Origin: Erodium maritimum
Taxonomy: Eukaryota > Streptophyta > Magnoliopsida > Geraniales > Geraniaceae
DNA length: 64,000 nt
Direction: 5' to 3'
NCBI GenBank assembly: GCA_963921825.1
Contig: OY997591.1
Span: forward strand, 32,447,825-32,511,824
Shown here in pieces: positions 1-11,970 of this stretch. Every line of letters starts with the position of its first letter. The stretch's first letter is position 1. The notes beneath the pieces are model-generated. The model saw nothing but the letters and a program-made list of their open reading frames with translations. It was not told the origin of the DNA and did not search any database. A program made the translations under genes and the position numbers.

Positions 1-349
1 CCTAATTGGACGGTTACTCGTGGTGGTGAGCCAATGTTCATTACCTTAACTACTTTCTCTACTGGGCGAAAGCTCACCCCTTACATTGTTGATTTTCAGG
101 CGTTGAGCGGGGTTTGTGCTAGCAGGACACAACTGAGCTTGGGAGCTGACAAGAGTCCTAGGCTAGTAGGTGTAGAGACGTGCGTTTGTTTTTGAACCAA
201 ATTTTGTATAATGGGTTTTGTGAGCTGTTAACTTTGTCAATTGATTTATTTTCACTTTTGAAATTTTATCTTTCGTAATTTTACCGTGTTTATTTATTAT
301 TTTAAGTTCACGTCTCGAGTCCGGTCAAAACCGGATTTGGGGCGTGACA
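1..349 (+). mobile_element. 3' end of a Ty3/gypsy-type LTR (fragment)
   Basis: This stretch ends in GGGGCGTGACA, the terminus shared by the complete solo LTRs at 697-3983, 11971-14561 and 33871-37275. It aligns through most of its length with 14205-14561, including the GCGAAAGCTCACCCC and TTTCAGG segments, so it belongs to the shorter LTR subfamily. The window edge cuts off the start, so whether this is a solo LTR or part of a longer element cannot be told. No coding sequence is present. Confidence 0.8.
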
Positions 350-696
350 AAACTATGCATCAACTTAAATAAAATCATCGTTTACACAATACCCATGACC
401 AAAGACTTAAATCCAAGGTCATGAATATATTTGGAACATTTATAAAATATCGACAATGAACGAGGTTTTGCGCATTTATTAATAAGCGCAAAAAGTATAA
501 AAACGAGGCACAAACAAGATAAACATACAGGGAAAAATATCCAAATTAGATTGATCAATTTTACTCTCAACACCTCCACACATTCGCAGACGCCAAATCT
601 ACATTTGATCTGGGATCGACTGATTTGAATTTGTACCTTTCTCTAATACTACCGGGATTGATGCTGCCGAGGTTCTATCGAACATGAGCTCCGACG
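350..696. other. Unassigned AT-rich spacer, pre-insertion target of the solo LTR
   Basis: About 350 bp with no convincing coding sequence on either strand. Its last five bases (CGACG, 692-696) are repeated at 3984-3988, so it was contiguous with the sequence after 3983 before the solo LTR inserted. It may be the degraded 5' region of the LINE whose ORF2 starts near 5120, but no motif proves that. Confidence 0.4.
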
Positions 697-2378
697 TGTA
701 AGAACCGCTCCCGGTCAACGCTAGTCAAATCTGCGAAAAACAGGAAAATTTAAAATTTTGGGACATGCAACTAAATGAACCTAAATTCGACCCCGAGGGT
801 CATATCGGGCTTAAGTTGACCCCGGTATCAACCAAAGTGAGTCTGGGGGACTCAAGGCTACTTTTTGACCAATTTGGGAAAGGTTGACTTTTTGCTGGAA
901 AAGTCAACCGAGCGACGTTTTGTTTCATTCGAGGCTCGTTTTGGACCCAAAAAGCTTAGCCGTCGTTACAGCGGTCTTAGTTGGGCCGTTTCCTTGTAGC
1001 CCGTGAAATTTCGTAATTTCTTGGAAAATGGGCCCATTCGGGGCCCGAGAGGGCCGAATTTCACGAATCTGATAGAAAAATATCTACAAAGATATTTGTT
1101 TAAAGGGTGGGACCCACTTGCCACTTGTCACACAAGTGGTGGTGTTGGGTAACTTTGAACAAAACAAAAAGGAAAGGTGATGGTAGTTTGGTAAATTGGA
1201 AAAAGGGTGTGTTTTTAAAACAAATAAAAGAGAATGAGAGGAGAAGGTCTCGGCCAAGAACATAAATTAAGAGAGAGAAGAAAGAGAAATAAGAGAGAGA
1301 AGGAGAAGAGATAAAGTAAGGAAAAAGTGTGAGGTTTTGGTGATTTCCCGACGATCCGACCGACCGATCGACTCAACGACTGCGGATTCGAACTCTCCTC
1401 GTCAATCCCTACGGTGAGAACCCGTTCTTTTCTCATTTTGGCACGTTTGAAATTTAGGGTTTGAGTTTAAACGGTTTGAATAAGGTTGGGTTTTGTTTAA
1501 GATTGGTTTAAAGATGAATGGTTGAGGTTTGGGGTTCGTTAGGAACGTTTTGGGGCGAAAAGGAAATTTTTCCTTTGGGGCCGTGTGGGTCCCACTTGTC
1601 CGGGCCTCGGGTATTTCGTGTTCGGGTGGTTTTGGACGATCCTCAAGTCGTTAATCCACACCCGGAACGAATTTTGGAATTAAATTGTGAAAGTTGGAAA
1701 TGACAGGTTTAGAAACTTTAAACGCGAATTAAATTGCTCGGAAGTCGGGAATTGGTTCCGTCGATTGCATTGGAACCCTTGAATTACTCTAAGATCGTAG
1801 AAACGAAAACGTGAATTACCGGAGCCCCGGAAGAGCGTTTTCCAATCCCGGGCAGATTTGCCGAGCCGGGCGAATCGGGCCCTTCCGGGCCCATTATTGA
1901 CAAGGTCGAGTAATTGGGAAGTTTGGGAGTGATCGACATTGTCGGGGTTGAGTTTGGGCGTCAAATTCATTAAAATTCAGCTATGTCTGCAAACTTAAAA
2001 AGTGTTTTATTTGTGATCTTGTTAGATTGTGCCGAGGACCGCGACAAGGGAAAGCTAGGCGAGTGATCGCGAGCACGCCGGAGCTTGGGCGTGACTTTTG
2101 GTAAAGCGTTACGAGGTAGGGAAAAGTAGCCGGATCTCGGCCTTGACTAGGGAAAGTTAATAGTAGAAATGCATGTGACACCTGGTGGTGTCGTAGGATG
2201 AGTAAGTTTATCGAACACTAGAAATGCAGGCGACACTTAGTGGTGTCGTATGATACGTGAACGTATCGGACAATATAAATGCATGTGACACTTAGTAGTG
2301 TCATAGGATACGTGAACTTATCGAACATTAGAAGTACTGGTGGCATTTGGTTGTGCCCTGAGGTTGTTTTGTATTGTT

Positions 2379-3045
2379 TGTGTCTTGGGTGGCCATGAGT
2401 GCCCGTGGGGAGTTGAACCTGTATTTTACCGTTGTGTGTCTTGGGTGGCCATGAGTTCCCATGGGGAGTTGAACCCGTGTTTTAATGTTTGTGTGTCGTG
2501 GGTGGTCATGTGTGTCTTTGGGGTATTGACCCGTGTATTACTGTTGGTGTGTCGTGGGTGGCCATGAGTGTCGTTGGGGTGTTGAACCCGTGTTTTACTG
2601 TTTGTGTGTCGTGGGTGGCCATAAGTGTCGTTGGGGTGTTGAACCCGTGTATTAATGTTGGTGTGTCGTGCGTGGCCATGAGTGTCGTTGAACCCGTGTA
2701 TTACTGTTGGTGTGTCGTGGGTGGCCATGAGTGCCGTTGGGGTGTTGAACCCGTGTTTTACTGTTTGTGTGTCGTGGGTGGCCATGAGTGCTCGTGGGGA
2801 GTTGAACCCGTGTTTTACTGTTTGTGTGTCGTGAATGGTCAGGTGTGTCTTTGGGGTGTTGACCCGTGTATTACTGTTGGTGTGTCGTGGGTGGCCATGA
2901 GTGCCTTTGGGGTGTTGACCCGTGTACTACTGTTGGTGTGTCGTGGGTGGCCATGTGTGCCTTTGGGGTGTTAACCCGTGTATTTCTGTTGGTGTGTTGT
3001 GGGTGGCCATGAGTGCCTTTGGGGTGTTGAACCTTGGGTGTTGAT
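2379..3045 (+). repeat. 57-bp minisatellite inside the solo LTR
   Basis: Roughly eleven imperfect tandem copies of a 57-bp unit carrying GGGTGGCCATGAGTG and TTGAACCCGTGT. The copies differ by substitutions and small deletions, for example a short unit near 2690. Because 57 is a multiple of three, open frames of 100-160 codons run across it on both strands. They are repeat artefacts, not genes. The same unit occurs at 35630-36340 and, inverted, at 60200-60425. Confidence 0.9.
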
Positions 3046-3052
3046 TGTGATT

Positions 3053-3262
3053 GCCTGAGGTTGGGGGCCCGCCTGACAATAAAGGGGTCCTGTGGTCGCG
3101 CGCGTGGGGGTTGGCTAGCCTTCTGACTAACCATCGGTAAAGTTGTGCATTCTTCTGCCTGAGGTTGGGGGCCCGCCTGACAATAAAGGGGTTCTGTGGT
3201 CGCGCGCGTGGGGGTTGGCTAGCCTTCCAGTTTAACCACCGGTAAAGTTGTGCATTCTTCGG
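3053..3262 (+). repeat. 104-bp direct duplication in LTR
   Basis: Two adjacent copies of about 104 bp, starting at 3053 and 3157. Each begins GCCTGAGGTTGGGGGCCC and ends TGTGCATTCTTC. The second copy carries a few changes (GGTCC to GGTTC, and CCAGTTT before AACCAC). It directly follows the 57-bp array. The inverted LTR at 59339-61533 has a single copy. Confidence 0.85.
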
Positions 3263-3983
3263 CGATGGAGGGCGGCTCCCCTTCCGACCAGCTATCGGAA
3301 AAGTATTGCAGCATATATCGCTAATAGGTGGACCGCCTGGCCCGACAGAGATCGGGGAAAGTTGCGTGGGGCAGGCTCGAGCCCAGCCGGTTAGCAACCG
3401 GCACTGAGTAGCTGGAGTGCGATCCTTTGTGATCTTGTTTGCCGTGTGCGATCCTTTGTGATCTTGGGTGTTGCGTGTTTATTTTTTTCGCGTTTTGGGT
3501 TGAGGTCGTAACCGTTGTGTCGGGTCTACATTACGCGTCCGGGTTTGAGTCGGTTGGGGAAAGTAACAGTTTTCGTGTGACAGTCGGGTTACTTGAGTTT
3601 GGGGATAGTAGTCCCTGGTGTTTGGGTTGTTGTTGGTGTTTCCGGCATTTTCTGCTAAGTATGTCGTAGTCAGTCTGGTATCCGTGGTGGTGAGCGAACA
3701 CTCACCCCTAGCTGCTTTTCCTACAGGTACTGGTCGCGAGGCGGACTAGGGGAGCTCTCGAAGCTTGAAGAGCTGGGAAAGAGAGTCCGGGTTTTTGGGT
3801 GTTTAGCGACGTACGCTTTGTTTATTTTGTCCGCTTGTTTGGGACGTACTTTTAAGTTGTAAAAGATTATTTTGATTAACTAAATGGTGATTTTAAGCGG
3901 TTTACTTAAAAGGGTTTGAAAATTGTTTTGTTGTTTCACCGTTCGCGTTCCGGGTTCGGTTCTACCGAATTTGTGGCGTGACA

Positions 3984-5119
3984 CGACGAGAGTTCAATCA
4001 ACAGCTCACAAAGAATATTACCCTTGATCCAACCAGTAGAGGAAAAAACAGAGACTCGGAACAAGGGAGTCTCTACAATCCGACAATCTACAACGGTATG
4101 TCTTGTCTAGTCGATTAGGGTACAAGTTGGGATTTAGTTACCTTACTTTTAACAAGATTTCCCTGTCGAGATAGAGCCACAACTAGGACGAACCGTGGAG
4201 TGATTGCATTGCGTGGGTAGCTGCTTCTAGTAAGGAGAAAAAAAATATCCCCGCTTCCAGTTCGGGCCTTTCAGAACCACCTTTGATTCAATAGTTACGA
4301 ACCCATGCTTCCGAAGTCTCGAAGGGGATGTTGGAGATGAATACCTTCATTTTTACTATGGTGCAATTAACAATCTGAATATGCGATCCAGAACCTGAAT
4401 CCGCAAAAAATCTGTGCTAAGGGGCTCAAGGCACGGTTGCAACCCGCTCCTCATGATCCTGAGTCTTTGTATTAAAAGATTTGATCATAGAGGTACTCAG
4501 ATTGACACCCCTCTCCACATGAAGCGTTCCAGAAGCAGTAGTCCTCTCCGCGTGAACCTTTGTTCCAAAAGAAGCAATCCTTTCCACATGAGCAAACCTC
4601 TCTTTATCCCACCGATTACAAGTGTTCATACAATGACAACTTCCCTACTATAACCTTTTGTTTCTTTAATCTATAATTACAAGCCTATTTTTATGAATTT
4701 TTTTTGGTATAATACTAAATTAGTGTGGGATGGTTGAACATTGAGATGTCTTATATTGAAAAGAACAAAAAAGCTCAAGTTTCTTATGTCTATGCTTGAA
4801 GGTCAAAAAATGAGCCTATGTTAAAACTCAAATCGATGGTTTCCATAATAGTTCAAGAGATTTAGAGCCTAGGAATGGCTCGAAGACTCTTACTTTTGAG
4901 GGGAGGAGGGAATGAGACTATTGTAAAGAAATTGGGATGAAAGCAATTACAGATGATGACTATGTGATTGATCAATTTGATAAACTCAAAGCTGAAATAA
5001 ATAAGTGTGGAGCTATATGTGGATTCTGATGATAACTCCGAAGACATGGATGATAGGTATAATTACGACCTTCTTGGGGTAAAATTAAACCCCATTCCCT
5101 CTACATCCTGATTGGGTTT
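3984..5119 (+). other. Probable LINE 5' region / ORF1 remnant
   Basis: This stretch lies between the solo LTR and the start of LINE ORF2. From about 4740 to 5100 the plus strand still reads like broken coding sequence, with lysine-rich then acidic stretches (a DSDDNSEDMDD-like segment near 5020) interrupted by many stops. That is the expected place for a plant L1 ORF1 C-terminus. No zinc knuckle or RNA-binding motif was recognised, and 3984-4740 has nothing I can assign. The ORF1 assignment rests mainly on position. Confidence 0.4.
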
Positions 5120-7563
5120 ATGAAGATCCTCTCCTGAAACATGAGAGAATCTTCCTTTGTTCAAAAAAGGAAGACCTTACGCGACATGTGTTGTAAGCAA
5201 TGCCCAAAATTTGTGTTAATTTAAGAATCAGAGCTAGGTATGTTGTCTTCTTTCTTTGGTATAAGTTGTGGTTTTTGAAGGGGATAGTCTATAGATTTTA
5301 TTGAAGATCAAAAGAGATCTTAAGGTACCATTTCTATTCGGAAATGATATATGTTTATAATGAAGTGTTAAAAAATGTCAAATGTTATTGTTTGGAGAAG
5401 AATTTTGGCTCGACATGATATGGAACGTTGCATAGTAAATCCATATACTCCTTATATAAGGAGGGATAAGAGAATTAATTGGGAGATTTTTTTTTGAGAA
5501 GTTGAGGTTAGAGAATGGCTTCATTATAGTTAGAGACTTTAATGCAGTCTTGGATGCTAAATAAAGGTCGTGAATTGGCTCATGGTTTGGGGATATAAGG
5601 GAATTTAAAGATTTTGTTTTCAAAGTGTGGTTTATTGATCTCTCTCTCAGTGGAGGAAAATGCACTTGGTTTGGCCCTCGATATAAAAGATCAATATTGG
5701 ATAGATTTTTATCTCTTTTGAGATTTTAGCTTGCTTGGGGTCTTTATCTCAGTCTTGTTATAAATGTTGTTTATCTAATTATAAACCAATTTTTATAGCA
5801 AACAAGAATTGGATTAGGGGCCTACACCTTTCAAATTCATAAACGCTCGGACAAATGATTCTAGGTTTGTCTTTAAAAGATATTCAGAGCTTTGGGAGTT
5901 TTATGGTGTGTAAGGTTCCCCAAATGATACTCTGTAATTTAAATTGAAAGCTCTAAAACAAGATCACAAGTAGTGAAATTTAAATGTTTTTAGTAGAATG
6001 GAGAAAGAAATTGAGGAATTACATAAGGAAATTGCTTTAGATCCTGCTAAATGCTAAGTTAATCAATAATATAAATATTTTGGCCAAAGTATGGAATTAG
6101 AAAGTAAAGATAGTCTGGATAAAAGATTTGGGTATATGCTCTAAATTCTTTCATATATTGGAAAACTTCAAGGGTCAAAGAAGAGGTTTTCTCACATTTA
6201 TCATAATGATGGTTGGGTGGTGGACCCTATATCAATTAAGGAACTAACAGTTTCTCATTTTTTTGACAAGTTCAAAAATCCAACTCATTGTCAAATAGAT
6301 CTTTTTGATATTCCTTTCAAGGAGCTCTCTCCCTCTAAGGATGAAGTCCTAAAAGCCTTAAAGGACTATAAAGGCGATAAATCTCCTGGCTCCGATGGTT
6401 ATATAATAAATTATTTCAAAAAAATTTGGGGTTTTATGAAGCATGACATTATGACATTCTTAAGTTATTTTTATCTAACTGTTGATCTGGGGAAATCTTT
6501 TATGACTATAATCCCCAAAGTTCACAGTCCTTAAGTCTTTGATGACTTTAGACCTATAAGCCTTGTTGTTGGACCTTATAAGATTATAACAAAAGTATTG
6601 GCTACAAGATTGAGAGGGTATTGGATTGATTGGTTCACGATGTACAATCTAGTTTTATTGGTGGGAGACAGATCATGGATGATGTTTTAATAGCTTCAGA
6701 AGTGGTACAACAAATTAAAGTTTAAGAGAGAAGGTGATATTATTCAAAGTAGATTTTGAAAAAGCTTATGACCATGTTAACTAGGTCTTTGTTTGAAACT
6801 GTAGGAGAGAGTATGCTTTGGTTCATGGGGAAATCATGGCTACATGCTTATTTTAAAGCATGGGATTCTATCCTTATTAGTGGGACTAGATTCTACAAGT
6901 TAGTTATGATAGAAATGTTCTGGAAGGTGTTAAGATTGGAAGAGCTGGTCCTTCAGTGTCTCATCTACAATTTACAAATGATATATTGATTTTCATCAGA
7001 GGCAATCTAGATCAAGTAATAAATTTGAATACTTATTTGAGAGCTTTTCAAATAGCCTCTGGTAAAACAAATTAACTTCCTCAAATCAAAAGTAGTTTGG
7101 TTGAATCCTAATGTTATCTTTGTGGAAGATATTGTTGTCATTTTGGGTTGTAGTTCTTCCTCCTAAACAATGAATAATCTGGGTTTGAAATTGGGGATCA
7201 ATCCATAAAGATAAATATCTTGGGATCCAATTATCACAAGATACAAGAAAAGTTTGGGTCTTTTGAAAGAAAAGTTCACTCTTAGGGTGGGGGGAATAAC
7301 TTTTATTAAATCTTCCCTCGGAGCCCTTCCTTTTTACTATATGTCTTTGATGAAGGCTCCAACTATGGTAATAAGGTATCTAGAAAAATGATAGGAAATG
7401 TGCTTTTCGAAGTGGCTTGGCATAGTACGAGTAAACCAATTGATTGTGGTGGGTGAGGGTTAAAAATCATGTGTTGTATGAATAAGGATTTGCTATCCAA
7501 ATGGTGGTGGAGGTTTGGTTTAGAAGAAAACTATCTTTGAAAATATGTTATTTTCCATACATA
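5120..7563 (+). pseudogene. LINE (L1-type) ORF2, 5' part: endonuclease and reverse transcriptase, decayed
   Basis: The ORF2 protein of plant L1 LINEs nicks DNA (AP-like endonuclease) and reverse-transcribes its RNA at the nick. Seen here: an ATG at 5120 followed by MKILS-stop-NMR, matching the usual MKILSWNIRG start with Trp turned to stop. RDFNAVLDAK (about 5530) stands for the GDFNA endonuclease motif, and DRFLSLL follows near 5700. The RT part starts about 6217 (KSPGSDGY, DFRPISL), has DFEKAYDH at 6752-6775, and FTND at 6971-6982 where a F/YADD box is expected. KWWWRFGLEENYL near 7498 is the conserved post-RT segment. Many stops and frameshifts interrupt it, so it is inactive. The CACTA element cuts it at 7563 and the rest resumes at 53996. 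Confidence 0.88.
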
Positions 7564-7595
7564 CACTACTGTTGATAAATAGTTGGCAGACAGAT
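7564..7595 (+). repeat. Left terminal inverted repeat of the CACTA element
   Basis: It begins CACTACTG and pairs imperfectly with the reverse complement of 53964-53995 (21 of 32 positions). It is preceded by the ATA target duplication. The divergence between the ends suggests an old insertion. Confidence 0.8.
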
Positions 7596-7599
7596 CCTA

Positions 7600-8065
7600 T
7601 TTGTTGCCTAGGAAGTCATATTTGTCAGCTAAATCCTCGATCGGTGGATGCATCTGTCGACTAAGATACGTTAGCCAACTCGCATCGACCAAGTATTTGA
7701 CCAACGGATCAAAATATCCGTTGATAGGTACTGAACTTTACCCACGGATTGGATCCGTTGGTAAAGTAGTACACTTTACCAAAAGATTGGATACGTTGGT
7801 ATAATTCAGTCCCTTTACCCACAGATGTCATTCATTAGCAAAGTAGTACACTCCACCAACGAATGTGATGCGTTGGTAAATAAGTACACTGACCCACGGA
7901 TGTGATGTGTTGGTAAAGTGTACTACTTTACCAACGGATGATATCCATTGGAGAAGTTTTACACCTTAGACACGGGTGGTATCTGTTTGTGTAGTACTAA
8001 ACCTCACCCACAGATAAGATACGTTGGTGAAGCAATAAACCCCAACAACGAATCCTATCCGTCGG
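7600..8065. repeat. CACTA left subterminal repeat cluster
   Basis: About ten degenerate copies of a palindromic unit in which CCAACGGAT and ATCCGTTGG face each other across a few bases, usually followed by TAAAGT and a short spacer. Subterminal arrays of this type are where En/Spm-family transposases bind. The same motif recurs at 53588-53963. The region beyond it to about 8340 is non-coding CACTA DNA with nothing further recognisable. Confidence 0.75.
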
Positions 8066-8299
8066 GCAATAATTGTCCATAAAAAATACATTTTGGAAAT
8101 GTGGCACCCAGTCGTGCATTATACCATATATTGGGATTGTATCTGTGCACACTTGTTATATATTACCATCCAAATACTGCATAGAGACATAAACTATTCA
8201 ACACAACACACAATTATTCGTTCTACAGTAGTACACAGTAAGATAAACAGTTTCAACAAACAGTACTAAACTGTTTTATCAAACAAAATAAAATAAATA

Positions 8300-8810
8300 A
8301 TGTTTGGGTGAAAATGTTGAGGAATGACGTTACTATTGGGGTTAGAGCCGGTGGTGCTGAAGACGGGATAGAAAATTGCTGGGACGTAAACACTATGAAC
8401 ATCTCTTGAAGCTTGGCTTGTTGTGCTACTTGCGCAGCAAGCCTTTATTCTATTTCTTTGTGTTGCTCCTCCATCAATATGTGCTCCTCCTCCATTTGTT
8501 GCGCGAACATGGCCTCCTACTCAACAATGCAAGTCTTCTAACTCTTCTAACTCTTCAAAGGAGCTTACACAACTCGCACTGGAGCATTCACTACTGTGCT
8601 TCTCTTTCATCGTTGGGATGATGACCGCCTTCCCGAAACCGGATTGGAATCTACCCTTTTTTGTGATTGTTGGATGAGGGGTAGGTCTTCCTCCACAGTC
8701 AACGACTTGAGGATAGTAGGGGATAAATCCTCGCACTCGGTCACCTGTGACTCCGTCAACCTCTCACGGGCCGCATCCATAATTGTCTTGGCATGTTCCT
8801 AATATAGGCA
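8300..8810 (-). pseudogene. CACTA transposase-like C-terminal remnant
   Basis: Read on the minus strand, 8797-8610 encodes a helical stretch with TIMDAARERLTESQ. A second segment from 8510 downward encodes a glutamine/glutamate-rich coiled-coil-like tail (MFAQQMEEEH, then MEEQHKEIE, a stop, and RLAAQVAQQAKLQEMF). This tail composition is characteristic of plant Ptta/En/Spm transposase C-termini, which fits the CACTA ends. Frame changes and the in-frame TAA make it non-functional. The family link rests on composition and context, not on a catalytic motif. Confidence 0.5.
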
Positions 8811-8969
8811 ATAGGAAGTTAGAATGAGACTCGCTGAAACATCATAGAACTAACCTAAAATTATATTAACAAAACTACAAATGCTTATGTAACCTAAGGG
8901 TAACAATTTACTACTTGTCTTCGTTGTACTTATTGGGGTCATTTTCCTTATGGTAAGCCAACTCGCAGC

Positions 8970-10633
8970 GGAGATGAACCAACTCGCAGCGGAAAATCAA
9001 TGAAAACCAAGAGACGATTAAACCATGAAACAACTAACAAAGAATGGATTCACAAGAGAAAAATTCAGCACTATTTCTTACCAAAACAAGAACACCGGTT
9101 AACGAATGATTGGCTTGAGTCTCCAAGACGCCTACGTATCCACATGGGAATCAAAGCCACGTAGTTCTTCTCTTTGAGGACTCAAGAACACAAAAATGGA
9201 GGTGGGAATTTGCCAAACACGAAATTGCAAGGGAAGGGGGAGAGAAGTTGTGTTTCCTATTCTTGTCTTGTGTTTGTTATGTTAAAAAAAGATGACTTAA
9301 ACATAACAAAACCCATACCTGTCCAACTAAAGGCATGGGACAAGTATGGTGTCAAGTAAGGTGTAAATAGGACAAGTATGGCAAGACAAGATTGGGTTAG
9401 GTGGTGAATCACCAACACCTTAATCCTTGTCTTGCTTACTTAGTACTAATTAATCAAGACTTGATTAATTAGTTCCATGGGCCTTGGTTGCATGGGCCTT
9501 TCATGGGCCTCTTGGAACATGGCCCGTGGCCATTTCTAACGAGGTCCCGTGATTCGCTCATCGCCTCCAAGCCTTCCATACCGGAAATGTCCAACATTAT
9601 CCGACGCGATCAATCCCAAGACTCCAAGCCTTGTCTCGATCCGTAAAGTCCTATTCACGTACGAGCACATGACCCAAAACCCAGTTTTGGTCATGTCCCG
9701 AGACAACTCCCTTTTGGCCATTCTCCATAAATGTGTCAATGAGTTTCATCCTCCGGTGTGACCCTTAGGTTTATGCATGTCAATAGATCAACGTAAAATC
9801 TCATTTTACTTGATCCTATTTAAGTGGCAACTAACGAGACTTTAGTATTTCCTGACACTGCATAACGAATCGACCCTGTCGATTCTAACCTTTCCGTCAT
9901 CCCTGTCATTATCCTTTTATCTCCGATATCCTGATTGAGATAAGGCATAGAGCCGTCATCCTTATTATTCTCAATCACCGTTCCTTGATATGTGAGATGA
10001 CTAAAGATATGATACCCAGTATCATGTGCATGGCCATGCTATTCTTTCAGTCACTCTCGATCAAGCGGCCGAGAACCGATATCTTTCCCATACCTCAGTA
10101 TGAGGGATAAATCCCTTAGCCGCCTTTCGTGTCACTCATGTAGCCCGTCCCCAAGCCAATCCTGGCCGTTATGGAAGCCCTGTTACGGACAACGTTAGGC
10201 TCAGGTCAAACTCAGTTGTTGACTACATAGCGATCACAAAGACTCCTTGATCTAAGGATACATGACAAGCTACGACACTGAATATGTTCATGACTTAATC
10301 TATGGCACATATTCAGGGCGGGTCGTCCAATATCATGTCCCACATGATATCTATGATCAGACTCCGGAATCCCATTCCAATGACTAACAGAACGTAAGCC
10401 ATAAAGAGCCATCTTTCATACTAGTCGCTTCTAGTGAAGCTTTGTTGACTAGGGACCCATCGAGTGTGATCTATCTCGATCTATGGTTCTATTCGCATGG
10501 TGGGCATAGATCAGAGCACACATCGATATATTACTCCAACACATAAGTAATATAGAGCCGCTTTAATTTTATTGCTAACGATGATATATACATTTGGACA
10601 TTTAGGATTGAACTATGGGCACTAAGACTAACA
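8970..10633 (-). mobile_element. Copia-family LTR, nearly complete, without internal region
   Basis: Read as minus strand it starts TGTTAGTCTTAGTG (10633 downward) and matches the LTRs of elements A, C and D throughout. The other end lacks about 25 bp and instead shows a 21-bp tandem duplication (CCAACTCGCAGCGGAGATGAA, 8958-8978). No internal sequence follows on either side, so it is a solo or truncated LTR within CACTA DNA. With one end rearranged, no TSD can be demonstrated. Confidence 0.85.
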
Positions 10634-11970
10634 ATAAAAACATGTTAGAAAACCAAGCAATCATTATGAAATGTGTAGGACATTACTTAAATCTAATTTA
10701 GGCGATTTAAAGTCTCCACGAAGCCATAGGAACTGGTCCTCATGGTGTTCGAACTCGACATGCGTGGGCACTTCTAGATTCTGGTTCTCGGGGGAGTTTT
10801 GCGCTTCTTCTCCCATTTGTCAATACACTTCTTGATGTCACGCTCCAATCTCTAAAATAATTATGGTCGTTGTCATGATAAAGTCTAGAAGCAGACAATG
10901 GTATTGCCCGCTCGTGAGCACAAAAATACATTGAGTAAAGGCAACACATTAGTAATTAACTACAAAACCTAAATAAATACCCTAATGAGAACAAAAAGGT
11001 AATAATATACTTACACTTAACTAATAAAACAACAAATCCGTATCGTCATCATTAAAACTGTCAAAAATTGGCTTGTTGATTAGCATGCATGTATGAATTA
11101 TGGCGTCAATTGCCCGCACGTCATCTTTGCGCTCCAGAGGGCCTACGAGGCCCTTCACGTCATGCCCCAATTTAAATTTCCCTCAATCCACCATGTCCTT
11201 CAGTCGACGTTGGAGGTTTTTGTTCATCACATGTCCTCTTATTCCAGTCTTTGCCTTCTTCGTAGGTTGCGATGCCTCTTCCTCCAACATGGAAGCCACA
11301 TCCTCATCGTCTTCCACATCATGAGGGCAAAAGATGTTGGGGAAAACCGAATGGTTGTTTGTTGTGGAGGCTTCCTTATTAATGCTAACCACAGGGCTTT
11401 GGCACTCTCGTAGCCGTTTAAAAGGTGTGCGCAAGCTGCTGTAGATTGTGAAGAGGCGACAATGTTACTTCCCGAGTTTGTTTGCTCCTAAGGCGTCTGA
11501 GGGCAAAGAAGAAATAAAGACTTGAAAAGAAACGAGTGATATTTCTTTTGCCCATCCTGCAAACTCATTTTCACGTTCACAAAAGGAGAAATCAATGCAA
11601 TATATACATAATGATTACACTTCAATGTATCAATCCACAAATTTATTCAACTAATTCTCAAGTTCATAACAAAATCAACCTATCAATTCTCAGAAATGAA
11701 TGTTTGTACTTTCCTAACGTCACACATCAATTCAAAAATATCAATGTTTGTCATCAATGCTTTATATTACCATATCAATTCCTAAATCCCTAAATTCAAA
11801 TGTCAATACCTAAATTCGAACATCAATATCTCTAGTGGATCCCTGAAAGCCATTTCAAAAATCATGCACTCAAATTACAAAAATACAAGTGTCCATTTAT
11901 TTGAGACTATGTCTAAATCGCAGAACGATTATGATTACAATCTATCTCAGTATTGTACTAGTTGACCGCA
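10634..11970 (-). pseudogene. CACTA internal coding remnants
   Basis: CACTA-derived DNA between two LTR insertions. On the minus strand, 11434-11050 encodes a coherent stretch: an acidic segment (DVEDDEDVASMLEEE), a basic segment (QPTKKAKTG), then after one stop KFKLGHDVKGLVGPLERKDD and AIDAIIHTCMLINKP. A second segment at about 10853-10779 reads LERDIKKCIDKWEKKRK. These look like exons of a transposon protein in decay. No DDE-type catalytic motif is visible, so the protein family is not established. From 11470 to 11970 the sequence is AT-rich and non-coding, possibly intron. Confidence 0.4.

Larger units (their letters stand above)
697..3983 (+). mobile_element. Ty3/gypsy-type solo LTR, 3287 bp, TSD CGACG
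   Basis: The element starts TGTAAGAACC, ends GGCGTGACA, and is flanked by a perfect 5-bp duplication CGACG (692-696 and 3984-3988). It has no internal domain, primer-binding site or second LTR, so it is a solo LTR left by LTR-LTR recombination. A GA-rich tract lies at about 1225-1320, a 57-bp minisatellite at about 2379-3045, a 104-bp direct duplication at 3053-3262, and two copies of GATCCTTTGTGATCTTG near 3421-3465. The 5' and 3' ends match the LTR at 33871-37275 and, in reverse, the gypsy element F LTR at 59339-61533. Confidence 0.93.

Noticed and set aside
2426..2974. Open frames of 119-161 codons on both strands
   Set aside because: They lie wholly within the 57-bp minisatellite. The unit length is a multiple of three, which keeps frames open without selection.
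2379..3045. CRISPR array
   Set aside because: The units are contiguous and similar throughout with no spacers, and the DNA is from a plant nucleus.
8970..10633. A TSD for the copia LTR in CACTA DNA
   Set aside because: The left end is rearranged by a 21-bp duplication and the bases beside the two ends do not match.
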